DNA of 64,000 bases. Source: an uncultured Spirochaetaceae bacterium (GTDB lineage Bacteria > Spirochaetota > Spirochaetia > Treponematales > Treponemataceae). Shown in pieces: positions 17,831-26,852 of this stretch (positions are counted from its first letter, which is position 1; every line of letters begins with the position of its first letter). A program made the translations under genes and the position numbers. The DNA lies in assembly GCA_902802305.1 (NCBI GenBank), contig CADCLG010000007.1, forward strand, positions 82,566 through 146,565, in the 5' to 3' direction. The notes under the pieces are model-generated. The model saw nothing but the letters and a program-made list of their open reading frames with translations, was not told the DNA's origin and did no database searches.

Positions 17831-19171
17831 TTATGTTCTTAACAATTTATCTATATCCTCATCAGAATACCCCTCAACTGTATATTTTGGTAAATCAGTA
17901 TTCTTTCGCAGTCCATTATCTACTTTCTGAGTTTTTAAAGGAACTCCAACCATATGGAACGAACCAAAATCAATAATATTTTTAGGTGGAATTGCAGCAT
18001 ATTCAAAAATTTCATCTATAAAATCAACAAACTCTTTAGGTGCTTTTTCTTTGTTATCTGAACACCATAAAGAAGCTGAAATAGAAAAATCAATATTTTT
18101 ATACTCTAAAGCATAAATTTTTCCTGTACCCTTTGAATATTTAAAATACTCAGTTAGATTATTAAAGTTCAAAGTTTTTGCTCTTTTAAAGAAAACTTCC
18201 CATTGTTTACTGCGAATTTTATAAATTGTTTCCTTAGAGATTAATTCTTGATGTACATTATAAAACTGTTTTTCGGCTATGAAGTCAGAATCTGAATTCA
18301 TTTTTTTTGAGATGCACAAAACAGTTTTATTTGGATTTTCCGCCTTGTATTCCAAATCTGTAATAGAGACTTTCAAAAATATAGAAGGATTCTTAGCAGA
18401 AAGAAAATCATCGTATTCTTCTCTGAATGCACACGGCTTTAAATGTTCCAAAAGATTATTGAATTGAAAAAAATATACATGATTGTAAACTTCTTCTTCA
18501 TTATCGCATGGTTCAAGTTGTTTATTCAGAACCATTTCTTCCGTAATTATTTTGATACCTCGAGGTTTATATTTTTCCAATACTTCAGAAATACTAGTCC
18601 ACCCTTCTTCCAAGTCTTCATCAATATTTTCCCAATTTATACTTTGTGTATCACCAACCATTAAAATAGAGTTGGAATTGAAGGCTTTAACAAACGAGTT
18701 TATACGATACAGTATTTTTAAATAATCCTCGGTAAAACCTTCTTCTGGATTTTCGATAGTTTCAATAAATGAAAACATTCTGCCGGGAAAGCATAAAAAA
18801 TCGCTATGAATCTTTAATGTTTTTGGATAAATATACACTTCTATATCATCTAGTACAGAGCGAAGAAATAATCCTATCTGTCTTGTCTTGAATAATTCAC
18901 TTATATTTTGATTTTCAAAATCCTTTATCTTATTATCCGAATCAACGATTTCTAAAAAATATTCGCTTTTATTCAGTGCTGCAACACTACATAAAGAAGT
19001 ATATTTATATTTCCCTGTTTTGGGAAACAAAGAGAACCATTCATCAGAATCTCCCTGCATACAAAAAATTGATATTCTACAATCCAGATATCTTTCAAGA
19101 TGAAATTTCAAATCTTTGATTGTTGAAAAACTAATGTTATTATCATACCAATATTGAATATCAACTCCCAT
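17831..19171 (-). CDS. Hypothetical protein between two RhuM genes
   Basis: 446 residues, ATG with GAGG seven bases upstream. Mixed alpha/beta, no signal peptide or membrane segment, and no motif I recognise. Near residue 190, INWENIDEDLEEGW is notably acidic, and the C-terminus has FGSFHMVGVPLK. It lies between the two rhuM genes with gaps of 34 and 76 bases, on the same strand, so it belongs to the same island transcript. It could be cargo of the restriction operon. Function unknown. Confidence 0.65.
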   Translation of the reverse strand: MGVDIQYWYDNNISFSTIKDLKFHLERYLDCRISIFCMQGDSDEWFSLFPKTGKYKYTSLCSVAALNKSEYFLEIVDSDNKIKDFENQNISELFKTRQIGLFLRSVLDDIEVYIYPKTLKIHSDFLCFPGRMFSFIETIENPEEGFTEDYLKILYRINSFVKAFNSNSILMVGDTQSINWENIDEDLEEGWTSISEVLEKYKPRGIKIITEEMVLNKQLEPCDNEEEVYNHVYFFQFNNLLEHLKPCAFREEYDDFLSAKNPSIFLKVSITDLEYKAENPNKTVLCISKKMNSDSDFIAEKQFYNVHQELISKETIYKIRSKQWEVFFKRAKTLNFNNLTEYFKYSKGTGKIYALEYKNIDFSISASLWCSDNKEKAPKEFVDFIDEIFEYAAIPPKNIIDFGSFHMVGVPLKTQKVDNGLRKNTDLPKYTVEGYSDEDIDKLLRT

Positions 19172-19247
19172 ACAGTACCTCGTCTATATTCTTGAACTTG
19201 TTGAAAAATATGGCAAGTTCAATCAATTGTTATTCTCAATAATTAAA

Positions 19248-20321
19248 TTATTTCTTCTCTACATTTCTTATCATTTTATCAAAATCAGAATCTATCTTCT
19301 GAGTCTTATTAAAAACTTCATATTCACTAAAGGCTTTTTCATCTGCTTTATTTCTTGAAATCCTTCCATTTCCTTTAAGAATATCGTACTTTCGGAATTC
19401 AAGAAATTCATTAACACTAGCAGCAAACTGCTTCATATTGAATGGGATTTCTCTTTCTATTAAATCTTCAATGTAATCAAAATAACCACTTACGGCGCGC
19501 TCAAGCTGACGAATTTGTTTTTCAGAAAGATAGTTCTTTGCAATATTTGCATCGCTTTTAAGAACACGACCATCAGGGGAATTCTTCCAAGTTGTTAAAC
19601 CCATGTGTTCTTTTGTATGATCAGCTTTGTCGTATACGATTTCAGCAGCAGTTTGTCCTATAATGGCATAATGAAACTTATTCTGAACAGTTGCATAAAA
19701 CTGCTTTGTAATTTCCGAATTACGGTCATAATCAATGGAACATTCCGCAAAGATATCTGTAATCTGCTGCCAGATTCTGCGTTCACTTGCACGGATTGAG
19801 CGGACACGTTCCAAAAGTTCACGGAAATAATCCTTTCCAAAAACATTTTCGCCCTGCTTTAGCCGTTCATCATCCAGCACAAAGCCTTTTTTGATGAATT
19901 CCTTTAATACATTTGTGGCCCAGATACGAAACTTTGTTGCTTTTGCAGAATTCACCCTATAACCTACAGAGATAATGGCATCGAGATTATAAAAGGTCAC
20001 ATTTCTTTTTACGGATCGTGTACCTTCTTTTTGAACTGTTTCCAAAATGGAAATAGTTGAGGCTTCATCCAATTCCCCACATTCATATATATTTTTAAGG
20101 TGCTTTGAAACCGCAGGAACATTTACATCAAACAGTTCTGCCATAGAATTTTGTGTAAGCCAGATAGATTCATCCTTAAGGAGCGCATTAACTTTTACAT
20201 CTTCTTCATCTGCTTTATAGAGAATGTACGATATTTGTTTTACAAGTTCGTTTGCAAGCAGTGCCGATTCTCTCCGCTTTGTTGCTTGTCCGCTACCCCT
20301 TCTAGCGGGGACACCCCGCAA
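19248..20321 (-). CDS. RhuM-family protein, first copy
   Basis: Up to 357 residues from a TTG at 20321. Family body: IWLTQNSMAELFDVNVPAVSKHLKN, then FRIWATNVLKEFIKKGFVLD, GLTTWKNSPDGRVLKSDANIAKNYLS. The first ~18 residues (RGVPARRGSGQATKRR) are not family sequence. They are translated from a palindromic GC-rich repeat at 20290-20330, so the original start was probably lost or replaced and the true start codon is uncertain (a CTG/TTG near 20265-20250 is possible). About 40 % similar by eye to the second copy, so not a recent duplication. Confidence 0.75.
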   Translation of the reverse strand: MRGVPARRGSGQATKRRESALLANELVKQISYILYKADEEDVKVNALLKDESIWLTQNSMAELFDVNVPAVSKHLKNIYECGELDEASTISILETVQKEGTRSVKRNVTFYNLDAIISVGYRVNSAKATKFRIWATNVLKEFIKKGFVLDDERLKQGENVFGKDYFRELLERVRSIRASERRIWQQITDIFAECSIDYDRNSEITKQFYATVQNKFHYAIIGQTAAEIVYDKADHTKEHMGLTTWKNSPDGRVLKSDANIAKNYLSEKQIRQLERAVSGYFDYIEDLIEREIPFNMKQFAASVNEFLEFRKYDILKGNGRISRNKADEKAFSEYEVFNKTQKIDSDFDKMIRNVEKK

Positions 20322-20330
20322 CGCCCCGGA
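20290..20330 (-). repeat. GC-rich palindromic repeat at the 5' end of rhuM
   Basis: Minus strand reads CCCCGCTAGAAGGGGTAGCG at 20310-20291, matching the repeat core at 10220-10241 and 24027-24048 (CCCC-TAG-GAG-GGGG-TAGYGG). Next to it is GCGGGG/CCCCGC (20306-20310 and 20313-20318). It supplies the likely start codon and first residues of the RhuM frame, and separates it from hamB. Confidence 0.65.
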
Positions 20331-20334
20331 ATTG

Positions 20335-22404
20335 TCATTTTAAATTCTGTATAACATATCTTGTTAGATAACTAACATTACCTAACTTTTGTTCATTTTG
20401 AATTAAGAGATCCTTTAATTCAAAAGAATCATTAAAGTGAGTTCCTATTATTCCTAACACATAATCAATATCGCGTTCATAAACTCCTAAATCAGAAAGC
20501 ATTTTTTTATGTTTGGAGTTTATAAAATAAAGGAATTCGATTGTATTTATAATTCTTTTATTAATTACTTCAACTAATTGAGAATCACATCTTTCTATAA
20601 TCATAAAATATCTTATTATGGAAACTTTAATATAAAAACTGTGCTCTATATAACTATTTTTTATTCTAATTGCAGTAGCAATCAACGTATTAATATTTCT
20701 TGAATAGAATTGTCTAGCATCATTAATAACAGTCTTAAGTTTCGGTCTGGTTCTATATAATAAGGAGGTTAGAAGACTTATATTTAGAGAATCATCTTTT
20801 TCTTCACAAATTAGATATAATATTCTAATTAAATAACGCATACCTCTTTTTGGATCTTTACGAAGTTTTCGTAATTCTACAAGTAAATCATTTTTGTTTT
20901 TTTTATACATATTATATAATTTTACTACAGTATCAAAACGTAATTTACTTCCAATATTTTCATGATAATCATCTATAGTTATTTCAAGCATCCTAAGAAA
21001 GTTAAGAACATCGGTATGCTTTTCAATATTTCCTTTTTGGATATCAACATCTTTGCTATCATCGGTTATTTCAAATTTAATTTCTTTTACTGCATCAATT
21101 TTTTCATAAATAGGATCTAATTGCGATTTTATATAGTAAGCATTACCAATATAATGCTGATATAACCTACCTGTTCTCCCTACTAAATTAAAAAAATCGA
21201 AAGCAGCAAAATGTTCCTCAGGTTTAGTTGATTTGCGAGATGGCTTAGTTATTATAATGTTTTTAGCAGATGTATTTACCCCTTCTAAGAGCGTAGAAGT
21301 ACATAACATTTTATTAAAATTCAGACTTGAATCATATAAATCTAATTGAAAAATCCTTGTTCCTAAAGGAATTTGTCCATTGTGAATAACATAACCATGT
21401 TCCAATGCTGTTATTATACACCAATCTTCATGTATCTCATCTTTTGCCCATTCTATAAAATATGATACATTTCGCGGTAAATCATCGATATAATTTTCTT
21501 CTGAAATAATTTCATCAACATATTTATACAACCCTTGAACAGTTGGAAAATAAATTAGCGTCTTATCGTCTTGTGGCAAATCATTAAGTATAGATTTACA
21601 CATTGGAAAACGATCTGATTCCTGCAGAACTTCTTGTATAATTACTTTATTTACTACAGGAGAATAATTTGAATTAAAAAAAACAGGTTTCTTTTCTAGT
21701 TTTTCTGAATTTATGATACCGCCAATAAATGGTGCAAGTAATGTATATTTCTTTGCAATTTTAGCTAAATAATAATAGGCCATATTTAATACTAAAACTC
21801 TATCATTGTTTATATCAGTTTCTAATTTATAAACCTCATCAATAACAAGAAAATCTATCTGTTCTAATTTTGAATACGCAGATTCATTTACAATTCTATC
21901 GTGTGTAAGTATGAAAATATTAAAATCTGTGAAATTATAATTATCTTCTTCTGAGATTCCTGTAAAAACTTTATATTTAGAAAAAAAGGTTTTGTATTTT
22001 TTTATAATTTTTTTGAAGTATTCATCAACTAACGCTAAGGTTGGGACAATTAAAACTATATTATGAGGACTATATCTTGCTATGTATTCAAAAATACAAA
22101 AAGTTTTCCCAAAACTAGTTGGCGCACTTATTATTGTTGCTGAATTTTCTTCAATATGTTTAATTATATTTAACTGTTCTGGATGTAAAGAAATTGAATC
22201 ATCAAGAACAGAACGAGAAAAAGAATTATATACAAGGGATTCAAAAGAATAATTTTTCGAATATACAGTTAAATCAAGCGCAAACAAATCATCTGCCAAT
22301 TGAAGAGCTAATTGTGAAGAGTTTTTACTTTCTGAAAGGGCATGTATATAATCATCCCTAATATCTTGAATGGATTTATTGTTTTGCATTTCTTTCATAC
22401 TCAT
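20335..22404 (-). CDS. hamB: HamB-like superfamily 2 helicase of a Hachiman system
   Basis: Up to 689 residues; starts at 22404, 22398 or 22389 are all possible, overlapping the hamA end by up to 29 bases. Helicase motif I is SAPTSFGKT at 93-101, motif II LVIDEVYKL with DEVY at 189-192, then TLLAPFIGG, and motif VI FFNLVGRTGRLYQHYIG. Beyond about residue 450 there is a helical C-terminal half. Paired with a DUF1837 protein, this is the Hachiman arrangement (HamA nuclease plus HamB helicase), which protects against phages. The ordering and overlap strongly support the pair. Both frames are complete, so the system may be active. Confidence 0.8.
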   Translation of the reverse strand: MSMKEMQNNKSIQDIRDDYIHALSESKNSSQLALQLADDLFALDLTVYSKNYSFESLVYNSFSRSVLDDSISLHPEQLNIIKHIEENSATIISAPTSFGKTFCIFEYIARYSPHNIVLIVPTLALVDEYFKKIIKKYKTFFSKYKVFTGISEEDNYNFTDFNIFILTHDRIVNESAYSKLEQIDFLVIDEVYKLETDINNDRVLVLNMAYYYLAKIAKKYTLLAPFIGGIINSEKLEKKPVFFNSNYSPVVNKVIIQEVLQESDRFPMCKSILNDLPQDDKTLIYFPTVQGLYKYVDEIISEENYIDDLPRNVSYFIEWAKDEIHEDWCIITALEHGYVIHNGQIPLGTRIFQLDLYDSSLNFNKMLCTSTLLEGVNTSAKNIIITKPSRKSTKPEEHFAAFDFFNLVGRTGRLYQHYIGNAYYIKSQLDPIYEKIDAVKEIKFEITDDSKDVDIQKGNIEKHTDVLNFLRMLEITIDDYHENIGSKLRFDTVVKLYNMYKKNKNDLLVELRKLRKDPKRGMRYLIRILYLICEEKDDSLNISLLTSLLYRTRPKLKTVINDARQFYSRNINTLIATAIRIKNSYIEHSFYIKVSIIRYFMIIERCDSQLVEVINKRIINTIEFLYFINSKHKKMLSDLGVYERDIDYVLGIIGTHFNDSFELKDLLIQNEQKLGNVSYLTRYVIQNLK

Positions 22405-23311
22405 CTTCTTTAATTTTTATATATTTAGTAAATTCTTTTGAAAAAATTTCTTTATCAAGAATTGGCAATGTTATCAGAAAGTATTGCGTTTGTATGTTAA
22501 AAAAATCTTGTTTTTTTATTTTATTTAATTCAGTAAAAATAGCTTCTTGATTTATTTCAGTACCATGGGCAATAAAGACAGGAATACCTATGTGTTTTAT
22601 ATTTGCATCTTTTATAAAATCTTCAATATTGAGACAAAGTTCTGCAATTGCTCCATATTTTTTCGTAAAGAAATTTAAATTATTTTTTATAAGTCTATCA
22701 CTTAATATTAGTGTAAATTCAGATTCAAGTTGTTGTTTGTAGTCCTTTAATGAAGCATTTATGAGTTTTATTCCGTTTGAAACAGATTTTGAGACCTTAG
22801 ACTCTCCAAATAATAATAAATCGTTTTGTTGTGAATAATATAATGTATCTATCCCATATACACTCATATTATAGTCTGTTTGCAAATGGACCTTAGGAAT
22901 TATACAGTCAAATTTAAAATAATCTGATAATAAACAACAAAATATATATTCACCAATTTTACCAATTTTATCTAATAGAATTCCAACTTTCCCATCTTTA
23001 TCTATTAGTTTTCCATCATCAATTAATAGTGTTCTTAAATAATTATCTAACTTTTCAATGGAAATCTCTTGATTCTTTTGATCGATAAGGACTTTTAACT
23101 GTTTAAATAAAGTAACGAAATTTTTTTTTGATGGAGAAAATGTTATTGAAGAAATATTTTCAGCATACTGCAATAAATTGTCTTCGGAAAAGAAATAATC
23201 AAAAAGTTTTTTATAAAAAGAATTATTATTAATTTCAACATGAAAGAATTGGGTAGCATCATTTTCATGATAAACATTAAAACAATCAAATTTTTCAACT
23301 GAAATATTCAT
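22376..23311 (-). CDS. hamA: HamA-like DUF1837 nuclease of a Hachiman system
   Basis: 311 residues. The conserved DUF1837 core is visible: GKIGEYIF (117-124), VYGIDTLYY with Asp155, and LLLFGESKVSKSVSNG with Glu170 and Lys172. Together these give the PD-(D/E)XK catalytic set. HamA is the effector that degrades DNA when HamB senses damaged or phage DNA. The ATG follows the hsdS stop with no gap, and the gene overlaps hamB, so expression is tied to the restriction operon. Confidence 0.82.
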   Translation of the reverse strand: MNISVEKFDCFNVYHENDATQFFHVEINNNSFYKKLFDYFFSEDNLLQYAENISSITFSPSKKNFVTLFKQLKVLIDQKNQEISIEKLDNYLRTLLIDDGKLIDKDGKVGILLDKIGKIGEYIFCCLLSDYFKFDCIIPKVHLQTDYNMSVYGIDTLYYSQQNDLLLFGESKVSKSVSNGIKLINASLKDYKQQLESEFTLILSDRLIKNNLNFFTKKYGAIAELCLNIEDFIKDANIKHIGIPVFIAHGTEINQEAIFTELNKIKKQDFFNIQTQYFLITLPILDKEIFSKEFTKYIKIKEDEYERNAKQ

Positions 23312-24727
23312 TTACCCCTCCAGATTTTCTTTTATTATACCAAAGATAAGTTTATCAGACAGTGATTTACAGTCTTGGATTTGATTTTCTAGGGTTGTTA
23401 CTTTTGTGAGTAGTGCTTCTACTTTGTTTACTATTTCTTCTTGTTCTTTTAATGGGGGAAGAGAAAATGGCATTTCTATTAAATCTGGTAATGAAATATT
23501 ATCATTTGAAGAATGTTTTGCTTCTTGAATAATCTTTTGTGCTGTTAATGATTTCACTAAGATGTTAACATATTCTGGTCTAATATTATCTATTTTTATA
23601 GTTGCAACTCGTTGATTTACAGCCATTGTTTCATCAAGGGATGAAACAAAAAACGATTTTCCAACAGTTCCTCCCGTTAATGCCATAAGAATATTTTTTT
23701 CTTCTAGATGATAAGGTTTTATAGCATCAGAATCTTTATATCTAACTATTTTAGAATTTACAAATCCATTTTCGTTAAAATCAGAAATACGTATAACTCT
23801 AATACCTTTCTCTGTATATTCAGTACTTTTAAAAGAATAACCTCCGTTAATTCTTGAAACATTTCCCAATCTTAACCATTTCCAGCCCTCTGGAATTTCA
23901 AATGGTTTTTCTTCATTTGTAATAGGAGCAAGTGATTTTGAGCGGGCGTTGTTCGTTCGCTTGCGCTCACTATCGAGTTTTTCTTCGAAAAACTCGCGGG
24001 AATTTTCTGGGGTTTTAGGGGCTTTGCCCCTAGGAGAGGGGGTAGCGGAAAACTGCGAAGCAGGTTGGAGCGAGGGGGAGACTTCCCCCTTCTGTATCTG
24101 TTCAAACAATGCTTCTGTATCGTAGTCGGGATTGCCCTTTTGGACTGGATTCTGTTTGCGCCAGTCGGTGGTGAGTTTTCCTTCTATGGCTTCCTGCAGA
24201 ATGTTCTGGCGGAGGAGCTTTGCGTATTCGGTCTGCTTTTCATATTCGGCGGAAAGTTCTTTTTGCTTTTCCTGAAGCGAAACAAAAAGATTTGAAAGTT
24301 CTCTCTGACGTTCTATTGGTGGCAGGGGAAATTCTACGGCCAGGATATCTTTCATTGAAAGAGAAACATTTGCAGCACCTTTCATCAGAGGAACGAGAAT
24401 TATGTCTTTGTAAAATTGAAGATACTGATGGAGATAGCGCGCATCCAGTTCCTGCGGATTGTTTGGAATTACGGCGCACAGAATTGTTCCGAGCGCAAAC
24501 TTTCCGCTTTGATAATGAACATTTTTGAGAGATTTTTTGCCGTGTCCGCTGGAACTTACAAGCGGAATGCATACGGCTTCGCAATCAAACTGATATGTTG
24601 AACAAGTTTTTCTTTCTTCGACTGTAACTACAAGAGGATATTCTCCCGGCTCTGCACTTGCAATTCCAGTTGTGCCTTTTACGATTTTGCAGATGTCACC
24701 AATTTTTACTTTTTTCCATTCGCTCAT
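23312..24727 (-). CDS. hsdS: Type I restriction specificity subunit HsdS
   Basis: 471 residues, complete, with two target-recognition domains. Repeat 1 opens with WKKVKIGDICKIVKGTTG and closes with LPPIERQRELSNLF and the coiled coil LLRQNILQEAIEGKLT. TRD2 opens EIPEGWKWLRLGNVSRINGG and ends SLPPLKEQEEIVNKVEALL. The linker (residues about 220-262) is enlarged by a palindromic repeat read in frame. The ATG overlaps the stop of the upstream ATPase (ATGA), and hamA follows directly. Its own HsdM is a pseudogene, so it could act only if it borrowed another M subunit. Confidence 0.88.
   Translation of the reverse strand: MSEWKKVKIGDICKIVKGTTGIASAEPGEYPLVVTVEERKTCSTYQFDCEAVCIPLVSSSGHGKKSLKNVHYQSGKFALGTILCAVIPNNPQELDARYLHQYLQFYKDIILVPLMKGAANVSLSMKDILAVEFPLPPIERQRELSNLFVSLQEKQKELSAEYEKQTEYAKLLRQNILQEAIEGKLTTDWRKQNPVQKGNPDYDTEALFEQIQKGEVSPSLQPASQFSATPSPRGKAPKTPENSREFFEEKLDSERKRTNNARSKSLAPITNEEKPFEIPEGWKWLRLGNVSRINGGYSFKSTEYTEKGIRVIRISDFNENGFVNSKIVRYKDSDAIKPYHLEEKNILMALTGGTVGKSFFVSSLDETMAVNQRVATIKIDNIRPEYVNILVKSLTAQKIIQEAKHSSNDNISLPDLIEMPFSLPPLKEQEEIVNKVEALLTKVTTLENQIQDCKSLSDKLIFGIIKENLEG
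23940..24075. repeat. In-frame palindromic insertion inside hsdS
   Basis: Within the hsdS coding sequence lie a 10-bp stem with TTC loop at 23974-23996 (core TTTTCTTCGAAAA), GGGGCTTTGCCCC at 24018-24030, and CCCCTAGGAGAGGGGGTAGC at 24027-24046. The first and third are shared with the intergenic repeat at 10216-10402. The insert is translated as a Ser/Pro/Arg-rich stretch (FSATPSPRGKAPKTPENS then EFFEEKLDSERKR) in the linker between conserved domains, where extra length is tolerated. Confidence 0.7.
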
Positions 24728-25968
24728 ATTTCATCTCCTGTCAAAAAATCTTCAAGGCAGGTGATGTAGATTCCATTATCATCGTAATGAGGAATGACTT
24801 TTTCTTTTTGTATGATTATTTTTTTAAAACTGTCGTTTATTCTTAAAAGAGAGTTTTCTTCCTGCGCTTTCTTTTTTTCGCTGGAAAGATCCAAGGCAGA
24901 TTGTATGTATATTTTTTCGTTTCCCCGGTTTGCTACAAAATCACATTCAAGCTGTGTCTTTAGAGTTTTTCCGTTTTTGTCTTTTGAATTGAATTCAATG
25001 ATTCCAACATCAACATTAAAACCACGAATTTTAAGCTCGTTGTATATAATGTTTTCCATTATGTGAGTTTCTTCTATCTGCCTAAAATTCAACCGAGCGT
25101 TTCTAAGCCCTGTGTCAGTAAAATAATATTTTTTGTTTGCGCCAATATATTTTCGTCCCTTTATATCAAATCGCTCTGAAGGCTGAATTAAAAAGGCATC
25201 CTCAAGATAATTCAAATAAGATGTAATTGTTTTGTTTGTGATTGTTGATTTTTCTTTTGATTTAAAAGTGTTCTCTATTTTTCTAGGATTGGTAAGAGAA
25301 CCGATTGAAGATGCAATTACATCCAAAAGTTCTTCGAATTCGCCTTTGTTCCGAATCTTATAGCGGTCAATTACATCAGTAAGATAAACCTTAGCAAAGA
25401 GATTTAAAAGATAGTCTGATTTCTCCTTATGGTTTTTCATTGTAGCTACAAGAGGGAGTCCGCCATAAGTATAATAATCAGTCCATGCAGAAATAAATTC
25501 ATCTTTCCGGCTTTCAAAAAATTCCTTAAATGAAAGCGGGTATAATCTTATCTCATCGCCACGTCCGCGAAATTCTGTAATAACATCTTTTACAAGAAAG
25601 CGAGAATTACTTCCTGTAACATATACATCTAAATTCTGAATATGCAGAAGAGAATTAAGGACTTCTTCAAACCCTTCTACAAGTTGAATCTCATCCAAAA
25701 GACAATAATATTGTTTATTGTCAATAATTTTTGATTTTATGAATTTATAAAGAGATATTTTCTCCCTCAATTCAGAGTATTCCAAATCATCAAGGGGAAT
25801 TTTAATTATGTGAGAATCTGGCATACCATCAGAAATAAGCTTTTCGTAAAATAGCTTAAACAAAAGAAATGATTTGCCACAACGCCTTAACCCAGTAACA
25901 ATTTTTATCATTCCATTTTGCTTTTTTTGAATAAGCTGATTTATGTATGAATCTCGTGTAAATATCAA
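24724..25968 (-). CDS. AAA_14/DUF4143 ATPase
   Basis: About 414 residues. The start is a TTG at 25968 (AGGAG five bases upstream) or 25974. Walker A is TGLRRCGKSFLL near residue 25, Walker B YYCLLDEIQLVEGFE near 90, and sensor YVTGSNSRFL near 115. The C-terminal DUF4143 domain with a nuclease-like fold has LECDFVANRGNEKIYIQ, the D-x-E/Q-like core near residue 345. Such proteins are common in gut bacteria and are often lone mobile cargo. Here the stop overlaps the hsdS start, so it is translationally coupled into the hsd operon. Confidence 0.82.
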   Translation of the reverse strand: MIFTRDSYINQLIQKKQNGMIKIVTGLRRCGKSFLLFKLFYEKLISDGMPDSHIIKIPLDDLEYSELREKISLYKFIKSKIIDNKQYYCLLDEIQLVEGFEEVLNSLLHIQNLDVYVTGSNSRFLVKDVITEFRGRGDEIRLYPLSFKEFFESRKDEFISAWTDYYTYGGLPLVATMKNHKEKSDYLLNLFAKVYLTDVIDRYKIRNKGEFEELLDVIASSIGSLTNPRKIENTFKSKEKSTITNKTITSYLNYLEDAFLIQPSERFDIKGRKYIGANKKYYFTDTGLRNARLNFRQIEETHIMENIIYNELKIRGFNVDVGIIEFNSKDKNGKTLKTQLECDFVANRGNEKIYIQSALDLSSEKKKAQEENSLLRINDSFKKIIIQKEKVIPHYDDNGIYITCLEDFLTGDEI

Positions 25969-26028
25969 ACACAACTCCTATTACTCAAAATTTAGTATAA
26001 CCGCATTTTTGAGTAATTACAATAAAAA

Positions 26029-26850
26029 CTATAATAAGCTAATTGTTTTACGTCCTTTCATATATGCATCATCATTGTAAAAAACTCTAAAAAAATCCAT
26101 AAAATAAGGAATTTCAAAAAATTGCTTGTTTCTAAAAATTGATTCAATAGCAAGAAGTGATTCAACAAAAAAACATATTATATGAAATACATATAATTGC
26201 CTATAAGGTGCTACAGCATCATTTATTCCAGTTCTGAGACTTCCTTCAAAAGCTGTATTTATTTCTTTACCATCTTCCCCGGTATGCCTTATCATTACAA
26301 AATCAGATGTAAGATAATGTACTAAAGAAGCATCCATCTTAATTTTTTCTTTTTTCTTATCAGATATTTTTTCTTGGAAAATAACTAAATCGACATCTTT
26401 ATACCAAACAGAAATAGGATCATCATACGACCTGTTGTTTATTAAAAGATCAATATTTGCATAGCGGTCACCTTTTCCAAAACGAGATAACACATTTAAT
26501 ATACTTTGATAAATAGGTTTATCCAAATCTTGCAGAAAATCATATTCGATATTATGCTTATTTTTAAACTCGAGAATCAATTTATACAATTTGATTATAT
26601 CATGTCTAAAAACATTCTTAAGGTCTTTGTCTGTTGGGAAATTTCCACCATGTTCTATTGCATAAATGAGTAAATAACATAATTTTCCTATACGTTCAAA
26701 TCCAGTTGATAAGCTTGTGAACGACTGGAAATATACACCTCTTTTTGCATAATTTGCTTTTCTAATTTCTGTATATCCAGAGCATAACATCTCTCCAGTA
26801 AACTGAGCTTCTTTACAAAGAGCGTCAAAATAATCATTATCATTACCCAT
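26029..26850 (-). CDS. HEPN-like hypothetical protein in the hsd operon
   Basis: 273 residues, predicted all-helical. The segment FTSLSTGFERIGKLCYLLIY followed by LKNVFRHDIIKLYKL resembles HEPN-type families found beside restriction genes. I cannot point to a clean R-x4-6-H active site, so RNase activity is speculative. The ATG lies two bases after the hsdR stop, on the same strand. It is a second non-canonical insertion in the hsdR-hsdS interval. Confidence 0.5.
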   Translation of the reverse strand: MGNDNDYFDALCKEAQFTGEMLCSGYTEIRKANYAKRGVYFQSFTSLSTGFERIGKLCYLLIYAIEHGGNFPTDKDLKNVFRHDIIKLYKLILEFKNKHNIEYDFLQDLDKPIYQSILNVLSRFGKGDRYANIDLLINNRSYDDPISVWYKDVDLVIFQEKISDKKKEKIKMDASLVHYLTSDFVMIRHTGEDGKEINTAFEGSLRTGINDAVAPYRQLYVFHIICFFVESLLAIESIFRNKQFFEIPYFMDFFRVFYNDDAYMKGRKTISLL

Positions 26851-26852
26851 TT

